From: Pterobdella sp. o SKG-2022
Lineage: Eukaryota > Annelida > Clitellata > Hirudinida > Piscicolidae
Direction of reading: 5' to 3'
Length of the DNA: 64,000 bases
Assembly: GCA_964035795.1 (NCBI GenBank)
Contig: OZ038322.1
Location: forward strand, 10,246,038-10,310,037
Shown: one piece after another, positions 50,601 through 62,900 of the stretch
Position numbering within the stretch: position 1 is the first letter of the stretch
How the letters are laid out: every line of letters starts with the position of its first letter
Notes under the pieces: generated by a model
The model's database searches: none
What the model was told of the DNA's origin: nothing
What the model saw: only the letters and a program-made list of their open reading frames with translations
Translations under genes and position numbers: made by a program

Positions 50601-53600
50601 ATATACAGACCAGAAATACGAGAACAAAGCATTGGCAGTACCACCGACATGCCATTTTGATCACATCTCTGACAAGAGAATGTGTGCTTCATCTGCCCAT
50701 CACATCAGCCAGGCCAGGATTAGGTTAGGGCGTTCTCGAGCTAAGTTGAAATATTAAACTAAGTTGATTTTTCACATTTGGTTTTATATGTAGTATTTAT
50801 TTAGTAGCTTCGAGTATAAACAATTTTCATAGGCATTTTAAGTTTTTTGGCCGTGTGTTTTGAATTCTAGGTAACTAAAGTTGCATTGATTTGTACAATA
50901 AATCTTTGCTCGGTTAAGAAAAATTATTTTGCAGCTAAAATTCTAAATGTTTTGCTTCTAGTATATAAAGTTTAGAATTTCTGTAACTAAATGGCACATT
51001 GTAGGTGTGAGAAGATGGATATGAATCTGAATGAACAATCCCCTCTGAAACACTGTGGTCTTGATCAATTTATGGGCATTGAGTTTGTGTGTTGCCCTGA
51101 TGATTATTATAAAGAAAATAACAAACACCATCGTTATCCTGAAAATTTCATCACAAAAGATAATTTTTCAAAGCATCATAACGAAGGAAACGTCGGAAAT
51201 TTCGATAAAAATTCCATCAATACACACCATAACAAACATGGTTCGTGTGTTTATATGCCTTTAAGTTGCTTTTTTGTTCGATAATGAAAAAAATTCAATA
51301 CCTTTCAATAAAAATAAATTTCTTTCTATTGAACTTTATTTCTTTCAAGATTCACTTTTCTTTTTTTGTTTCAATAGTAGCTTTCTTGATGTATTAATCA
51401 ATGGAAAATTATCATCGCCCATACATCAGTAGCCAAGAAAGGCAGTGATGTGATTGACGAGTACTTGAGAAAGAGGACTTTGAATGGAGGATCAGACGAA
51501 CACGAGCTTTATGAGCAGGCCAAACAAGACCTTAAGATTGTCTACAAGAACCGCTTCACTCAGGTTTGCATGAGTTTTTTTATTGAGATATTTTAGGTTT
51601 TGTACCATTAATGGATGGTTTTTGTTAATATTCCATTTTATAATTATTTATGTTTATTATTTTTACTATTAGTTAAGAATTCGTCGATGTTTGAAAAAGA
51701 CTATTTAAATGCAAAAATTAAACCTAAACAATACATTTTTGGCAAGTTATTCAAAAAAATCCTTCTATAAACATTTGAAAAGCATTGAGAACTTTTGACT
51801 TGATCTTAAAGTAATTCCAAACTTCGAAGAATTTACTTTTCTTTAGCTCAATTTAACTTTTAAATTGCAAAATGTTTCGCATAATTTAGCGCGAGTATTC
51901 TGAGAAGAATAAGGCCATAAAAGTTTAAAATTTATGTTTCAAAGATACACTCAAGTTAGATTAAGTTTGTTTTTATTGTAGCATTCAATTTTTTTTTTAA
52001 ATGTATGTTTTAAAACCACTATATTTATCTTATCTCCAAAGATGTACAGTATGTTAAATACCTAGAGCTTTTATCTTGCACATACTAATCCCATATTATT
52101 GAGAGGAAGTTATTTATTCTTATTTCTAAACAGTATTTTGATGTTTCATACGAAAAAGCTCAAAAAGTATGACCTAGGTTGCTTGAACAATTTCATTTGC
52201 ACCTTTCGATGTTGTCACCATGTTTATGGCCCTTGTGTAAGCTTTTCACTATGCAATGCATACTTATGACCAAAAAGCCAAGTAAAAAAAACTTTTGATG
52301 AATGAATAATCTTCTCATCATGGTTGCTGCAAGTCCAATCATTTCTATTATGAAATAATATTGGCGTCAATAAATCTTCCCTTTTTACTGCACAGTTATT
52401 ACCTGTTAAACAAACCAGCGTGTCGCCAAAAAATGCTTTTAAAGCTTTAAACACATACCGAGTGGCTCCAACTGCATCACGCTTCCCTATCCGTGGCCGC
52501 ATGCTAGGGTTTGGAAGGCATAAAGCCAATTAGAACTCCAAAAGACCATGCTTTACGAAATAAAAGCTGCTTCTTAAGAGTTTCACGGCTATTGAGCACT
52601 AAATAAGAAATTCTTGACGCATTTTTTGTATTTAAGGCTGAAATTTGATCATTAAAATGTTTTGTGTAGTTTTTGAAACATTTTTAACATCGTCACTACT
52701 TTCAAATGTTTTGGCTTAATTTATTTATACAGAAGTATAAATAAATTTTATTATATTATATATTGAATGTATATTTTCAAAAAAATTCTATTTTGTAAAA
52801 AGCTTATGTTCAGAAAGCCTACATGCGGAGATATGTTTACACGAAATTATATTCCTGCAAGTAGATCTGGCCAAATTAAGTTTTCATGGCAAGGAATTTA
52901 TTAGTTTATATTTTCAAGCGGATAACCGCTATGAGAAAACCAAGGAAATATAATGAGAAAATTGTTAATAAAATAAGTGAAATATTTAATCATAGTCTTT
53001 TTTTTGAGATGAACAAATTTAAATGTACAGAAAAGTGGATATTTTTTAAGTTTCGAAAATTTTACGAAAGTTTCATTTTTATTACGTGAGATAGTTATCT
53101 TCGGCACACGTACGCCAGATACGAAAAGTTTTTTCCATTGAGTTTAAGGTTTTCAGTGAAAATTATTTTGAAAGGACTTCAAACCATTTTATCATTCGTA
53201 ATTTCATGGCGACATAGAATTGCAACTTTTAACTTTTTCAAACCCACGCTTAAAATTTGCACCAAGAAAATACTTGTCGAATGGAAATTTAAATAGCAAT
53301 CAAACTAAAATAAAAGCTCTTACGGGCTGAACCTATTAATTATTTTCATTTTATTTCATTATTATTATTATTATTCTATTATGTCTTTAAAACAGCAACT
53401 AGAATCTTTTTTGGAATGTTTTATTAGAAGCTGGCGCGGGTTAAAATAATTTGTCTGTTCAAAAATAAATATCATTTGAAGAATGATCGAATAGAAATGG
53501 AGCTACACTTTAATAAATTATTAATGTTCACCGAGTTTTGATTAAATTGAATTCTTCACGATGTCCCATATGCTTTTTGAGGCGTGGAGATGCCGCTTCG

Positions 53601-56600
53601 AAATGTTTTTAAAAAATAATTGCTTTTTTAACAACATAGCACGTGAAAATGACAAGGCATTGGAAATGACCATTGAGAACAATTATGATTCATCTAAACT
53701 TTCGCATCCTATCTCTGTTGTTTCTTTATGCGTTCATAATATCTTTCAAGGAACTCTATAATAACGCTTAGCAACTCTCTGGAAAGATACTAAAGCTTGA
53801 AACTATGTTGATGATAGTAAATTTTTTAATGGCGCCCAGATTCAAACGTTGAAGCTTTACATCATCATAAAACATCCACCGCACTTGAGCGAGTATCACT
53901 TGAAATGCAAATACTTCCACGACCCAATGCTTTCAGAGTTGTATGTTTTTGTTGAGGGAATTCTAAAAGTTAATGGCAAGTTAAAAATGGAAAACAAAAT
54001 ATAGATTTATTAGAAAAAATTTATCTTGTAGCATACCGCCTCATTAACTGATATAAAGGGATAGGATAATACATCCAAAAACTTTTCAACATCCGTAATC
54101 CCTAATCGCTCATAACTACCTCTTCACCACATTTCTTCTCCTACAGCCGCCTTGCATACTAATTACCACATCAGTACCAAAAGATCTTGAGAGATTTATT
54201 CTATCTGGTTTTCATATTTGAAGACTTTTTTTGTCGCTTTTTTAAATGTTTATTTTTGGAATTATTTTTACTATGAATTTGTTTGTTATTTTAGTTATCT
54301 CTGAGATATTTTAGATAAGTTTTATCTAGTATATCGTATTCAGTGTGAACGTATTGATTGGGTGAGATTCCATACTGAAATACATTGGGACTTTTCATAT
54401 CAAATATCAAGTGCGTTTTGAGCACCAACCGCCTTGAATTCATTTCACACGTTGTAAATCTTTTAAAAAATCTTCAAGAATTTTCTAGAAATAGGTCTAC
54501 GTTTAATTCATTTGCTACGCACGTCAGTAAGTCCTATAGATTAACCTTACATCATGGCTCGCAGATGTTTCAGGTTTATCACATGAGATTTGCCGGATGT
54601 TCTTACTACAAATATATGGGGGTTTTTTTTAAATAGTTTTTTTTTAGAAATTTTGAAGACAAAACGTTTGGGGCATGATGAATGGGTTAAGAATCCTCAA
54701 ATTTGTCATGCACAGACTACGCTATTTACAAAAGGATTGATTCATCAAGTTTTAAGGGGAAACTTACATGTTTTCATACGTCGTTACAATTTCAAAACTA
54801 TACATTTATTTATTTCAATATTTTTACAAATTTATATGGAAAATAAATTTTGAGACAATATTTATAATGAGAATGTTTATATTTCTAATGGAAGCAAGTA
54901 CATAATTAATGAAAGTAAATAAATAACGAAAATTACACGAATTCTCCTGGCAAAAATATATAAGAAATAAAGGCAGCGCTTAAAATGTATTGACTTTTAG
55001 ACAAACCTTATTTCGGTGATTAAGTGTCATTTTAATCTTGGAAATCACATTTATTTTTTACAAATCTTTTAGATTAAACTTTTATTGCTATCACATTTCC
55101 AACGAATAAAATTTTTTAGGTATTTTTACAACGCTTTAAACTGATTGAAAGTTGACTGTACACAGTTGCAGAAGAGCTGGAAGGAGGCACAACAGAGGGC
55201 CCGTCATAACAACCCCTCGTTGAACAGCAAGTTCCTGGACACCATCAATGAGGTTAACAAGATTTAATACCTGGTCATTATTGTATTAGGATTAGTTATT
55301 AATATTAATAATTGAGCTTTTGAACAAAAAATTTTTTTGTGTAATGTAATTAAGCTTTTCGAAAATTTGGAGCAAGTGCTTTGATGTAGAAAAACATTAT
55401 ATAGTATTTTTATTGAATAAAAATAAATTTTTATTTCAAGAAAATATAATTTTTATTCTCAATTTATTGCATTTTGCATTGATTAATAGATGCTTTCGTA
55501 GACAAGCTTTGTTTAATGAATAGGGATTTATGCGATGTTTTCATAACGGAAAACTATGAGTCAGTTAAAAAGTTTATTTTACTTCGCCATTGTTTTCTAA
55601 AATATATTCCCACAACATGAAAAAAGAAATTCTGAGCATTTTTCATTGGTTAATTCATTCAAAACACATTTTTTGTCGCATATAAGACCCAAAAGAATAG
55701 ACCCACAAAAAATGCACTGTAAATAACCTTATATCGAATGTCGATATTTTTAGCAAATCCATGTTGGATCTAAATCAATCATTGAATCATACATCAGAAT
55801 ACTTTATCAGACATTCAATCTAAAATTAATATTGTTTTATGTATCTTACATACTCATACATACAAGTTATACAATGTATAATTAAATAGATAACTTGAAT
55901 GTTGTCAAATATAATTATACCGTTATCTATATATATTATATCAAATATCTAAAAATATCGTTCAATTTATATAAATATTGTTAAATACATATTAATCTTG
56001 ACTTTAAAGATTCAACAATAGGTTTTTTTTGCATATTTAGCGTCATTGAAGTCTCATAAATCATTTGTTCACTTAAAATTCCATGTCCTTTCAGAGAATC
56101 TATCGAAGTTATTTCTGAATATTTTTATTAAGTGTCAAAGCTGAAGGAGAATGAAGGCAACGTTTTTTTATTGGATTTATGTCTTCTGTATACGTTCACT
56201 GAAGTTTTCAAGATCAAATGTTGGCAAACTACTTAGAAAGTTAAAAGATATATATGAAATAAAAAGATTTCCAAATTTTGGCTAAAGTTTTAAGTTTTTT
56301 ACATCAGAGTGAGGGTTGATTTAAGGCTTCCTTAAAGAAGCAGAGCAGGAAATTGTAGCATTTATTTAAAGCATATAAAGCACTAGTTCCATAAACTTTA
56401 GCGCAACTTATAATTAAGAATGATCAATATATTACTGGCGCAACTATTTTTGAAATTTTTTATTTTTGTTCATATGTTCAACTTTGTTGAGAACAATTTA
56501 GGGTTTCCAACAATTTTTTTTTGGTCTTTTATTAAGAGACTTCAGATTTGTTTGAATTATTACTTTTAACGTTTTAAATATTCATCTTCAAAAAATTTTT

Positions 56601-58600
56601 CATTTGCCTGACTTTATTTGACAGCATTACCAAAAGATGATTGAAGCGGAGAGTGTAGAACACAGCCTGGAAAAGTTGCAACTCTCACACTTGCATGAGC
56701 AACAAGCCACCAAAAAATTACAAGCGAACAGAGAAAAGACCTTCAAAGCTTTTTCACAACTCATTGACCACCCTGAGCAAGTACTAAACAGTTTTTTAAC
56801 CATTTCACAGTCATATGTGCATTCATACATTCACAGGCCAAGAAGTACCCATACAAAGTGGTAAGAGCCCTCCAGAAACACATCAAAGCCCTCCACAAGG
56901 ACCGCTTGCACACCGTCCGTTATTACAGCAACATCCAGCCAGCTTTTGCGGAGACTTTCAGGCAACAATCAGCCAATCACATTTCTTCCCTGGATGTGCA
57001 ACTGTCTCAGGCCACGTCACTTCTTGATCGACTTCCTCGTTCCACCAAATTATTTGTTTTCAATATGATAAGTCAGTGGGAATTTTATAAATAATTTTAA
57101 TTATTAACTAGGAATGGTTTTTTTAACACTAATTTGAATAAAGTAATTTCATTTTCTTGTTTATTTACTTTCAGTTTTTATTTTAAATTCTTCAAAAAAC
57201 GACTAAAAATTGCAGAAAGAGCTGTGGACGCCTATCATTCTGTAGATGCAAGTTTTCTGGTGAAGATTGAAGATCAGAAAGATGATTTTAACCTTGTTGA
57301 AGAACATAGCGATAGTTACAGTAGTGATGATGATGATCAGTATGAAGATAATGATGAAGAATTCAAAGGAAGAAGAATAAAAAGTGGAGAGTCTGTGGAA
57401 GAAACTCCAAGAAGAATGGAAGCAAGAGGAAGGTACTCTGAGAAAGAAGCTTCTGATGAGGATGATGATGAGGACGAAGATGAAGATAGATTTGAAGAGG
57501 ATGAACAAGATGAAGACGATGAAGATGATGAAGAAAATGAAGAAGATGAGGAAGAGGATGAAAATAGTGATGAAGACGAGTACGAAGACATATCTGATGA
57601 TGAAAATGATGAGCAGGACGAAGAAGATGAAGATGACGAAAACGAATATGACCAAAATGAAGAAGAGGAAGAAGAAGAAGAAGACGATGGTTATTCCTCG
57701 GACGATGATGACGATGGCTTCGAAGATGAAAAAGAAAATGATGGTGATTTCAAGAAAGATTCAAAAATTACTGAACAAGAAAACAAACTTCTTTATGAGG
57801 ATTATGCCTATAAAAATGGAAAATTGAATACGAAAAATGATAAAAATATCGAGAATCATTACTGGGAAAATGAAGCGAGCAACTTCAAGAAGAGTGGCAT
57901 GTCTCTTGAACAAGTGATTAAGATGATGTTTCATTTTGTGCATTTGCTCCTATTCAAACCTTGTTTATAAACTTTCATGTTTGAAATTTATTTGAAAATT
58001 ATTTTTATCTACAATATTTAAGTTTACTTTTCACTATTTTTTTCAGAGTCAGCTTTCCAAGCGCTACACTGGCTCCCACACTAACTTCGGCACAGCGATT
58101 CCATTGGGTGTGGCGGTGGGTACGTTGACGGTAGCTGTTGTCATCATTGTGGGTGTTTTGATAATGCAACGAAGAGGCAATGCTGGTTATAACAAAGCCA
58201 ATAGCCGCAGTGATTTAGGTACGTTAATCGTTTAGATTTTTTTTAGCATAATCTATGAATTTTTTTAAATAAATGAAATTATTTTAAACTTAAAGATAAT
58301 GTAAGACGGATTTGTAAATTTTGATCTAACATAATACTTGTAACAGATGTTTCAAAATTATACCAATCAAACAATATTTTGTAATCCAGTCTTTTTAAGG
58401 ACACGCTTAAACATACACTACTTATATAACAGATAATTCTAAACAAAATCAATCAATTTACAAAATCATTTAAATTTATAGAAAATGTCGAGAGTTCACC
58501 CGAAGAAAAGCACTTGGCTTCCATGCAAGTAAATGGTTACGAAAACCCCACATACAAATATTTCGAACGAGTACAAGGCTCACCACCAAGCAATGCTTAG
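35627..58600 (+). CDS. APP: Amyloid precursor protein (APP/Appl) orthologue
   Basis: Thirteen coding exons: 35627-35680, 36024-36185, 48561-48644, 48826-48901, 50609-50723, 51005-51240, 51433-51563, 55172-55252, 56625-56780, 56837-57071, 57216-57913, 58047-58218, 58482-58600; all phases agree, 772 residues. Signal peptide MDKKIICFAVLFLFQ. E1 keeps all 12 cysteines: growth-factor-like part (FKCDRNNLYKHGNEWKV, AYPDKSIINIAKMDYQVSV) and copper-binding part (PPTCHFDHISDKRMC, CGLDQFMGIEFVCC). A His/Asn-rich linker leads to E2 (about 242-443; YEQAKQDLKIVYKNRFTQ, KSWKEAQQRARH, LQKHIKALHKDRLHTVRYY). About 444-676 is a very acidic block, then a transmembrane helix (about 692-716, GVAVG as GxxxG) and cytoplasmic tail ending with the sorting motif NGYENPTYKYFE; SSPEEKHL keeps the Ser/Thr-Pro site. 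No Kunitz insert. Family role: neuronal adhesion/trafficking protein, cleaved by secretases, binding PTB adaptors through NPTY. The 57216 acceptor is somewhat weak. AATAAA at 59091. Confidence 0.96.
38425..38624. other. Assembly gap (200 N)
   Basis: Exactly 200 N, so a placeholder size. It lies inside APP intron 2; exon phases across the intron agree, so no APP exon need be missing. Confidence 0.98.
46530..46920 (-). mobile_element. LINE reverse-transcriptase C-terminal relic
   Basis: Minus-strand translation gives KVRLFNAYVMPILLYNCGI then a stop, then ALTKTDEFF; further on DTPAKRAMNSHFLVTSKPR. These match the end of non-LTR reverse transcriptases (LFNAxVxPxLLYNxxxWxLTK and DTPAxxAMxxYFxxxxKPRGRP). 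A TGA replaces the expected Trp and more stops follow, so it is dead. Located in APP intron 2, antisense. Confidence 0.6.
48320..48560. repeat. CAC/ACC-rich tract before APP exon 3
   Basis: Strand-asymmetric, G-poor tract with many CACC, CCAC, CAACAC and ATCAC repeats, ending directly at the acceptor (cacacag) of the exon at 48561. It explains the His/Thr-rich open frame at 48370-48618. It may act as a C-rich replacement for the pyrimidine tract of the acceptor (inference). Confidence 0.55.
49253..49638. repeat. Tandem duplication, two 193-bp units
   Basis: Unit 1 at 49253-49445 and unit 2 at 49446-49638 are near-identical (about five differences seen by eye, for example CACGTAACAC versus CACGCAGCAC). 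Both end with GGGTGCAATTGATGGCCT. Non-coding, in the APP intron between exons 48901 and 50609. High identity points to a recent event or an assembly artefact. Confidence 0.85.
50515..50575 (+). repeat. Dispersed-repeat fragment resembling a lophotrochozoan element
   Basis: Contains TCATCATCATC followed by CGTCCGTTTCCATGCTAGCA and TGGCCTGGACATG. From memory this resembles a short element (TCATCATCAT...CGTCCGxTTTCCATGCTxGCATGGGTTGGACG) frequent in cephalopod and some other lophotrochozoan sequences. Only about 60 bases remain. It ends about 35 bases before the acceptor of the APP copper-domain exon at 50609. Confidence 0.35.
51564..55171. other. APP intron within E2
   Basis: 3.6-kb intron between the two first E2 exons. 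No APP exon is missing by phase. It contains a 101-codon minus-strand open frame (52224-52529) of unusual, Cys-containing composition that I do not recognise, a short ATT repeat at about 53.34-53.38 kb, and otherwise AT-rich sequence. Confidence 0.5.
57290..57745 (+). repeat. GAT/GAA codon repeat coding for APP acidic block
   Basis: Within the APP exon 57216-57913, about 150 codons are mostly GAT/GAC/GAA/GAG with scattered Ser, Tyr and Asn. Codon choice is mixed, so the tract is an old, diversified acidic region instead of a pure trinucleotide expansion. The opposite strand reads as Ser- or Ile/Phe-rich open frames, which are shadows. Confidence 0.8.
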
Positions 58601-59913
58601 GGTGGTTGAGCGATGGATAAGTGATTTAAACACGGCATTTTCAATGTGAAATATTTGGAATACTTTGAGTATCTTGAGTTTCAAGAATTTATAAAGTTCA
58701 AGATTTTATCATAAGCATTGAGTTATTTTTATTGTTTTAGTTTATATTTCTATCAATTAATGAATTTCTTTTACGGTCGCATATATACTTTATACAAAAG
58801 TTGGATCTTATAAAACACTATCGGAATGAATTTCAACATTATAGTTTTGTATCATCTCCCGATCGTAATTTCAAAAAACATTTCAATTCGTGTAACGTTC
58901 AATTTTTATTCTGAAATCTTTGAAGGACTTTTCACCTTTAATATTGTGTGAGATTATCAACTTTTTATATCGTCATCACTGTTATCATGCACTTTTGATA
59001 TTCATTATTTAACTAAAGCATACTAAATGATATTTCATATTTTTGGTAAGCTCACTAACTTGTATGATAAATTCCCGGAAATAAAATTTTAGAGAATGCT
59101 TGTTATTTATCGTAATATATTATAACTTTTCAAACTTCTGATCTGATGGTTTGATATTGTTTTAGCAGAACTAGAAACATTCAGTAGCTGACATGTTACT
59201 AAGTTTACTAGATGGTTCAATATACATTTACTTTTCACTAATGATTAGTTACACAAGCTTGTTTTCTTTTCGTTGTTCATTTTCATTTGGAATCCAAAAT
59301 TTGTTTACGCCAAATTACGTTCAAATTATCATGAAAACTTATTTTTAGTGAATTAAACTATTCATTAAAGTCTTGTTCATTGCTGAAAATTTTTGAAGCC
59401 AATTATATATATCGTTTCCTAAAGTTGAGCAAATTTGAAAAAGTAAGAGAACAAGGATGTAAAACTTGAACATTGAGAAGTTAAACAATCGAAAATCAAC
59501 TTAGAGCATGGTTAGTATACTTAGTATGATTAGTGAAAAACAAATATTTAAAACAAGTTTAACTAAGAATAATGTTTTAAAACGTCGATTTTACTTGTTG
59601 GTGTTATAATTATACAAAAACAGATGTTACTCTTCATACAAAAAGATCTAAAGTCGATGATTAAATATAAAAAGTTTGAAAGAGAAAAATAAATACTAAA
59701 AGAAATATTTATCAAACGACGTAAAAAATCCTAATAGATATCATGGCATAAAATAAAGAAATGAAGGGACAAGAAAATAGTTAAAGTTGTGTCCACACTC
59801 ACTACAAAACCTCATCAATCCAAACATGATTAAGTCTTTTTATAAATGTTTATTCAGTTTTTTGTCGATCCCACATAACTATACACTAAACAGAAATCAA
59901 AAATTAAATTAAT
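58601..59913. other. 3' flank between APP and convergent minus-strand gene
   Basis: APP 3' UTR probably runs to the AATAAA at 59091-59096. On the minus strand the gene that stops at 59914 has an AATAAA (TTTATT at 59849-59854 on plus) 60 bases after its stop. The two 3' ends therefore stay about 750 bases apart. I see no gene between them. Confidence 0.6.
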
Positions 59914-62900
59914 TCAATATGGGCCGTCTTGAATTTCGAACGGTTTGACAGAATGTTCTGTTTTATTTTTGTTTTTGCTATTATTTTTATTGATATCTGC
60001 AATATTGATATTGTTTAAGTTATTATTGAGCCGCAAAGGAGCTTTACTGATGCGATAGGGAGTGAGTTGTCGTTTTCCATCAGCTTCATTCTCAACCAAA
60101 GTGTCCATTTTAACCGCCTTTACAGGGAATTTAGTTTGTGAAACACTGCGAACGCTGTACTGGTTAGTTTTGGCTTGAGTTCCAAATTGTTGACGTGTCT
60201 CAATGCATTTGCTCATCTTTAGAGTCAGTAATGGAGAAACAAGTTTAAGTTTGCAAGGAGTCTCCTGCAATGGTGATGTTTTAAGTTCGCAACCTAACAA
60301 GCCACTCTTCTGTTCTTTCTCAGAGGTTTGTTTGGCAGGTGTGGTGACAGGCTTTGGAGGCAAGTGTAGTAATGGATCGTCTGTTTCCATGTCTTCTATT
60401 TCCGAAACTTTACCAGATAAACTTGGTGTTGGTTCTTCATATGTGGATTGGCTATCCATCATATGGGTTTGTTTAGTCAGATCTACAGAGTCCTTATGCT
60501 GAAGATTGAAGTTCATGCATGGAAGTCTCGTGGAGATCGGAAGTCGTGCCTGCATAAATCAATAAATTATGAAAATCCATAAATTTTACAAATAAAATAA
60601 ATTAACTTACTTTTTTCGATGTGGGAGGGCTCGACTTTGACCTGAAAGAGATTGTCTTGGGCACCTTTTTGTTATTCAAGTTAATATTGGTTTGACTCTT
60701 ATCAAGAAGGTCTTTAACATTGGAAGAAATGACAAGATGAGGTTGTGACTTGTACTTTTTATCCGATTTGACTGATAACACTCCACTTCTGCCTCTCTTG
60801 AACCTTTCCAAGTCGCCATTGCTGCTTGATCTCATCTTATTTGATGGCTGTTCATCTCCTTGATATATCTCTAACTTTCTTTTCCTCTCAGCAACCAAAC
60901 CTGCACTCATCTTCTGTACGGCTTTTAAACTTGTATCCATGACATCTTCATCCTCTGTCTTCATGTTTTTCATATCAACAGATAAACTTTCATTTTTTTT
61001 CTTTTGTTCAATTATTTGATCAAATGGTTTAGAATCATGCTTTTTTTGATTCAAAACTTCTTCCCGCTTAGCAGTCTTGACTTCTTCGTGTTCACTTTGT
61101 TGTGCTTTGTCACACACAGCATGAATAGAGAACTTGGAGACATCTTGTTCAGGTAAAGTCATGGTACTTGTATCCAGAAGATCCTCCTTCAATGATTTGA
61201 AAGGAGTGTTCATTAATTTATCATTTCCTGTGTTTCTTTGAGTTGGACAAGTTGAAACAATCTTTAGAGCATTATTTTTTGGTGCAACAACCTCTTTGTT
61301 GAAAACATCATCATCACATTCATTAGAAACGGCATCAACTTTTGAATCACCATCGTTTTTGTTTGGCAAATCATTAACAAAGCTATCCCTCAAAGCAATA
61401 TCAAAATTTATATGACCTTCACTGCCCAAACTTCTAAAGCCTTTAAGGCCATTCTTCAAAGTGTTAGGCCTGCCTCTTCTGAGAGTGTTGGAGCCATCAT
61501 CACTTTTACCACAGGTCATTGAGCCATTCAACCTACCCCTCCTTTGCTCCACAACACGCATGCCTATGTTTATTGATGAAGCCATCCTGTTCTTTATATA
61601 GTGCACACTGCTCTCACGTTGACTAGTATCAGCCTTATTGTTTGAATGGGAATTTATAAATGTTGTATCAAATGTATTATCACAATCTTCTTTGTAGTAT
61701 GCCTCATTAATATTTGGAACGTCTGAAGAGAGGGTAGCTGCTTCTTCTAACAGTTTACCAAGTTCTGCCTTCATCATTGTGAACTTTTCATCACATGACA
61801 TACCTTCCTTTTGTTGAGCACCTTTTTGTTCTTTATTGCTCCTCTTATCAATTTCAAGAAAGGTGTTTTCATCCAAATCATCTTCACAAATATTCACATC
61901 CAGTATCCCTATACTAGCATTCGAATCATTATCCTCATAATCATCCTCATTTTTGTTAGTAATCAAAATGCTATTATCACTTGTATTTAATAAATTTTCA
62001 TTATTGTTGTAGCTGGTGATATCTTCCTCATCATAATCCAACTCACCATTATTGTCATCATTACCTTTTTTGACCACATGATAGCAGATAGAGCCATCAG
62101 AACCAAACAACCTAACCCTCACCAAGTCGTCATTATTTTCATTGCCATTGTTCAGTGAAAAAGCATCATTATCAGATACCATTGTGGAAGCATTAAAGAT
62201 GTTTTCAGCACCAACATTACACTCGCTACCAACATTATGTGATGTACGCACAAAGGTTGAAGATGATGACAGTGACGAAATCATTGATGATGATGGAGAT
62301 GATCCTCTATAAAACTTTGAAAAGAATGACTGCTTTGTGTTGCCAAAGGCACTTTTCACCTTTTTCTTGCTCAGTTGTGAGTCGCCAAGGTCCAATTTTC
62401 TGTCCTTTTTGTTGCTCAGTTTTCGAAGTAACTTACTGAAGCCACTCGCCATTCTTGATTGCTTGGGTGAAAACATTGATGATTTGCTACTTCTTTCTTT
62501 CCTATAAAGAAATATCAATTGAAATTAATTTGAATGACCTATTAATAATGCAGATTTAAAAAAGAACATTTTCAAGCAAATTATTTTTGAAACTCTAGGC
62601 ATCATTTTATTGAAATTTTTTAAAATGTATTTTAAATTATTCCAACCGGTTTAAAGCTAAAAAAACATCAAAAAATTATAAATTATCTTTATAAAATCTT
62701 TTATATTTTTATTTAAAACTAGAGTATAATAAATATAGACTGAGTACTTGGACAAGGATGCAGATCTTTTGGGAATGGCTGTAAAATGCACATTGGTCTG
62801 AGTGAAATTTATCTCCGGGGACGTAGCTGTGATGTCAAACATAAGTTATGGACATTTACATGCGTCACCATTAACCATTTTATGTCTATAATAATAACAT

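Noticed and set aside
53343..53385. ATT microsatellite
   Set aside because: Real but short and ordinary for this base composition; not worth a separate finding.
57203..57655. Long minus-strand frames rich in Ile/Phe or Ser
   Set aside because: Shadows of the GAT/GAA-rich acidic APP exon on the plus strand.
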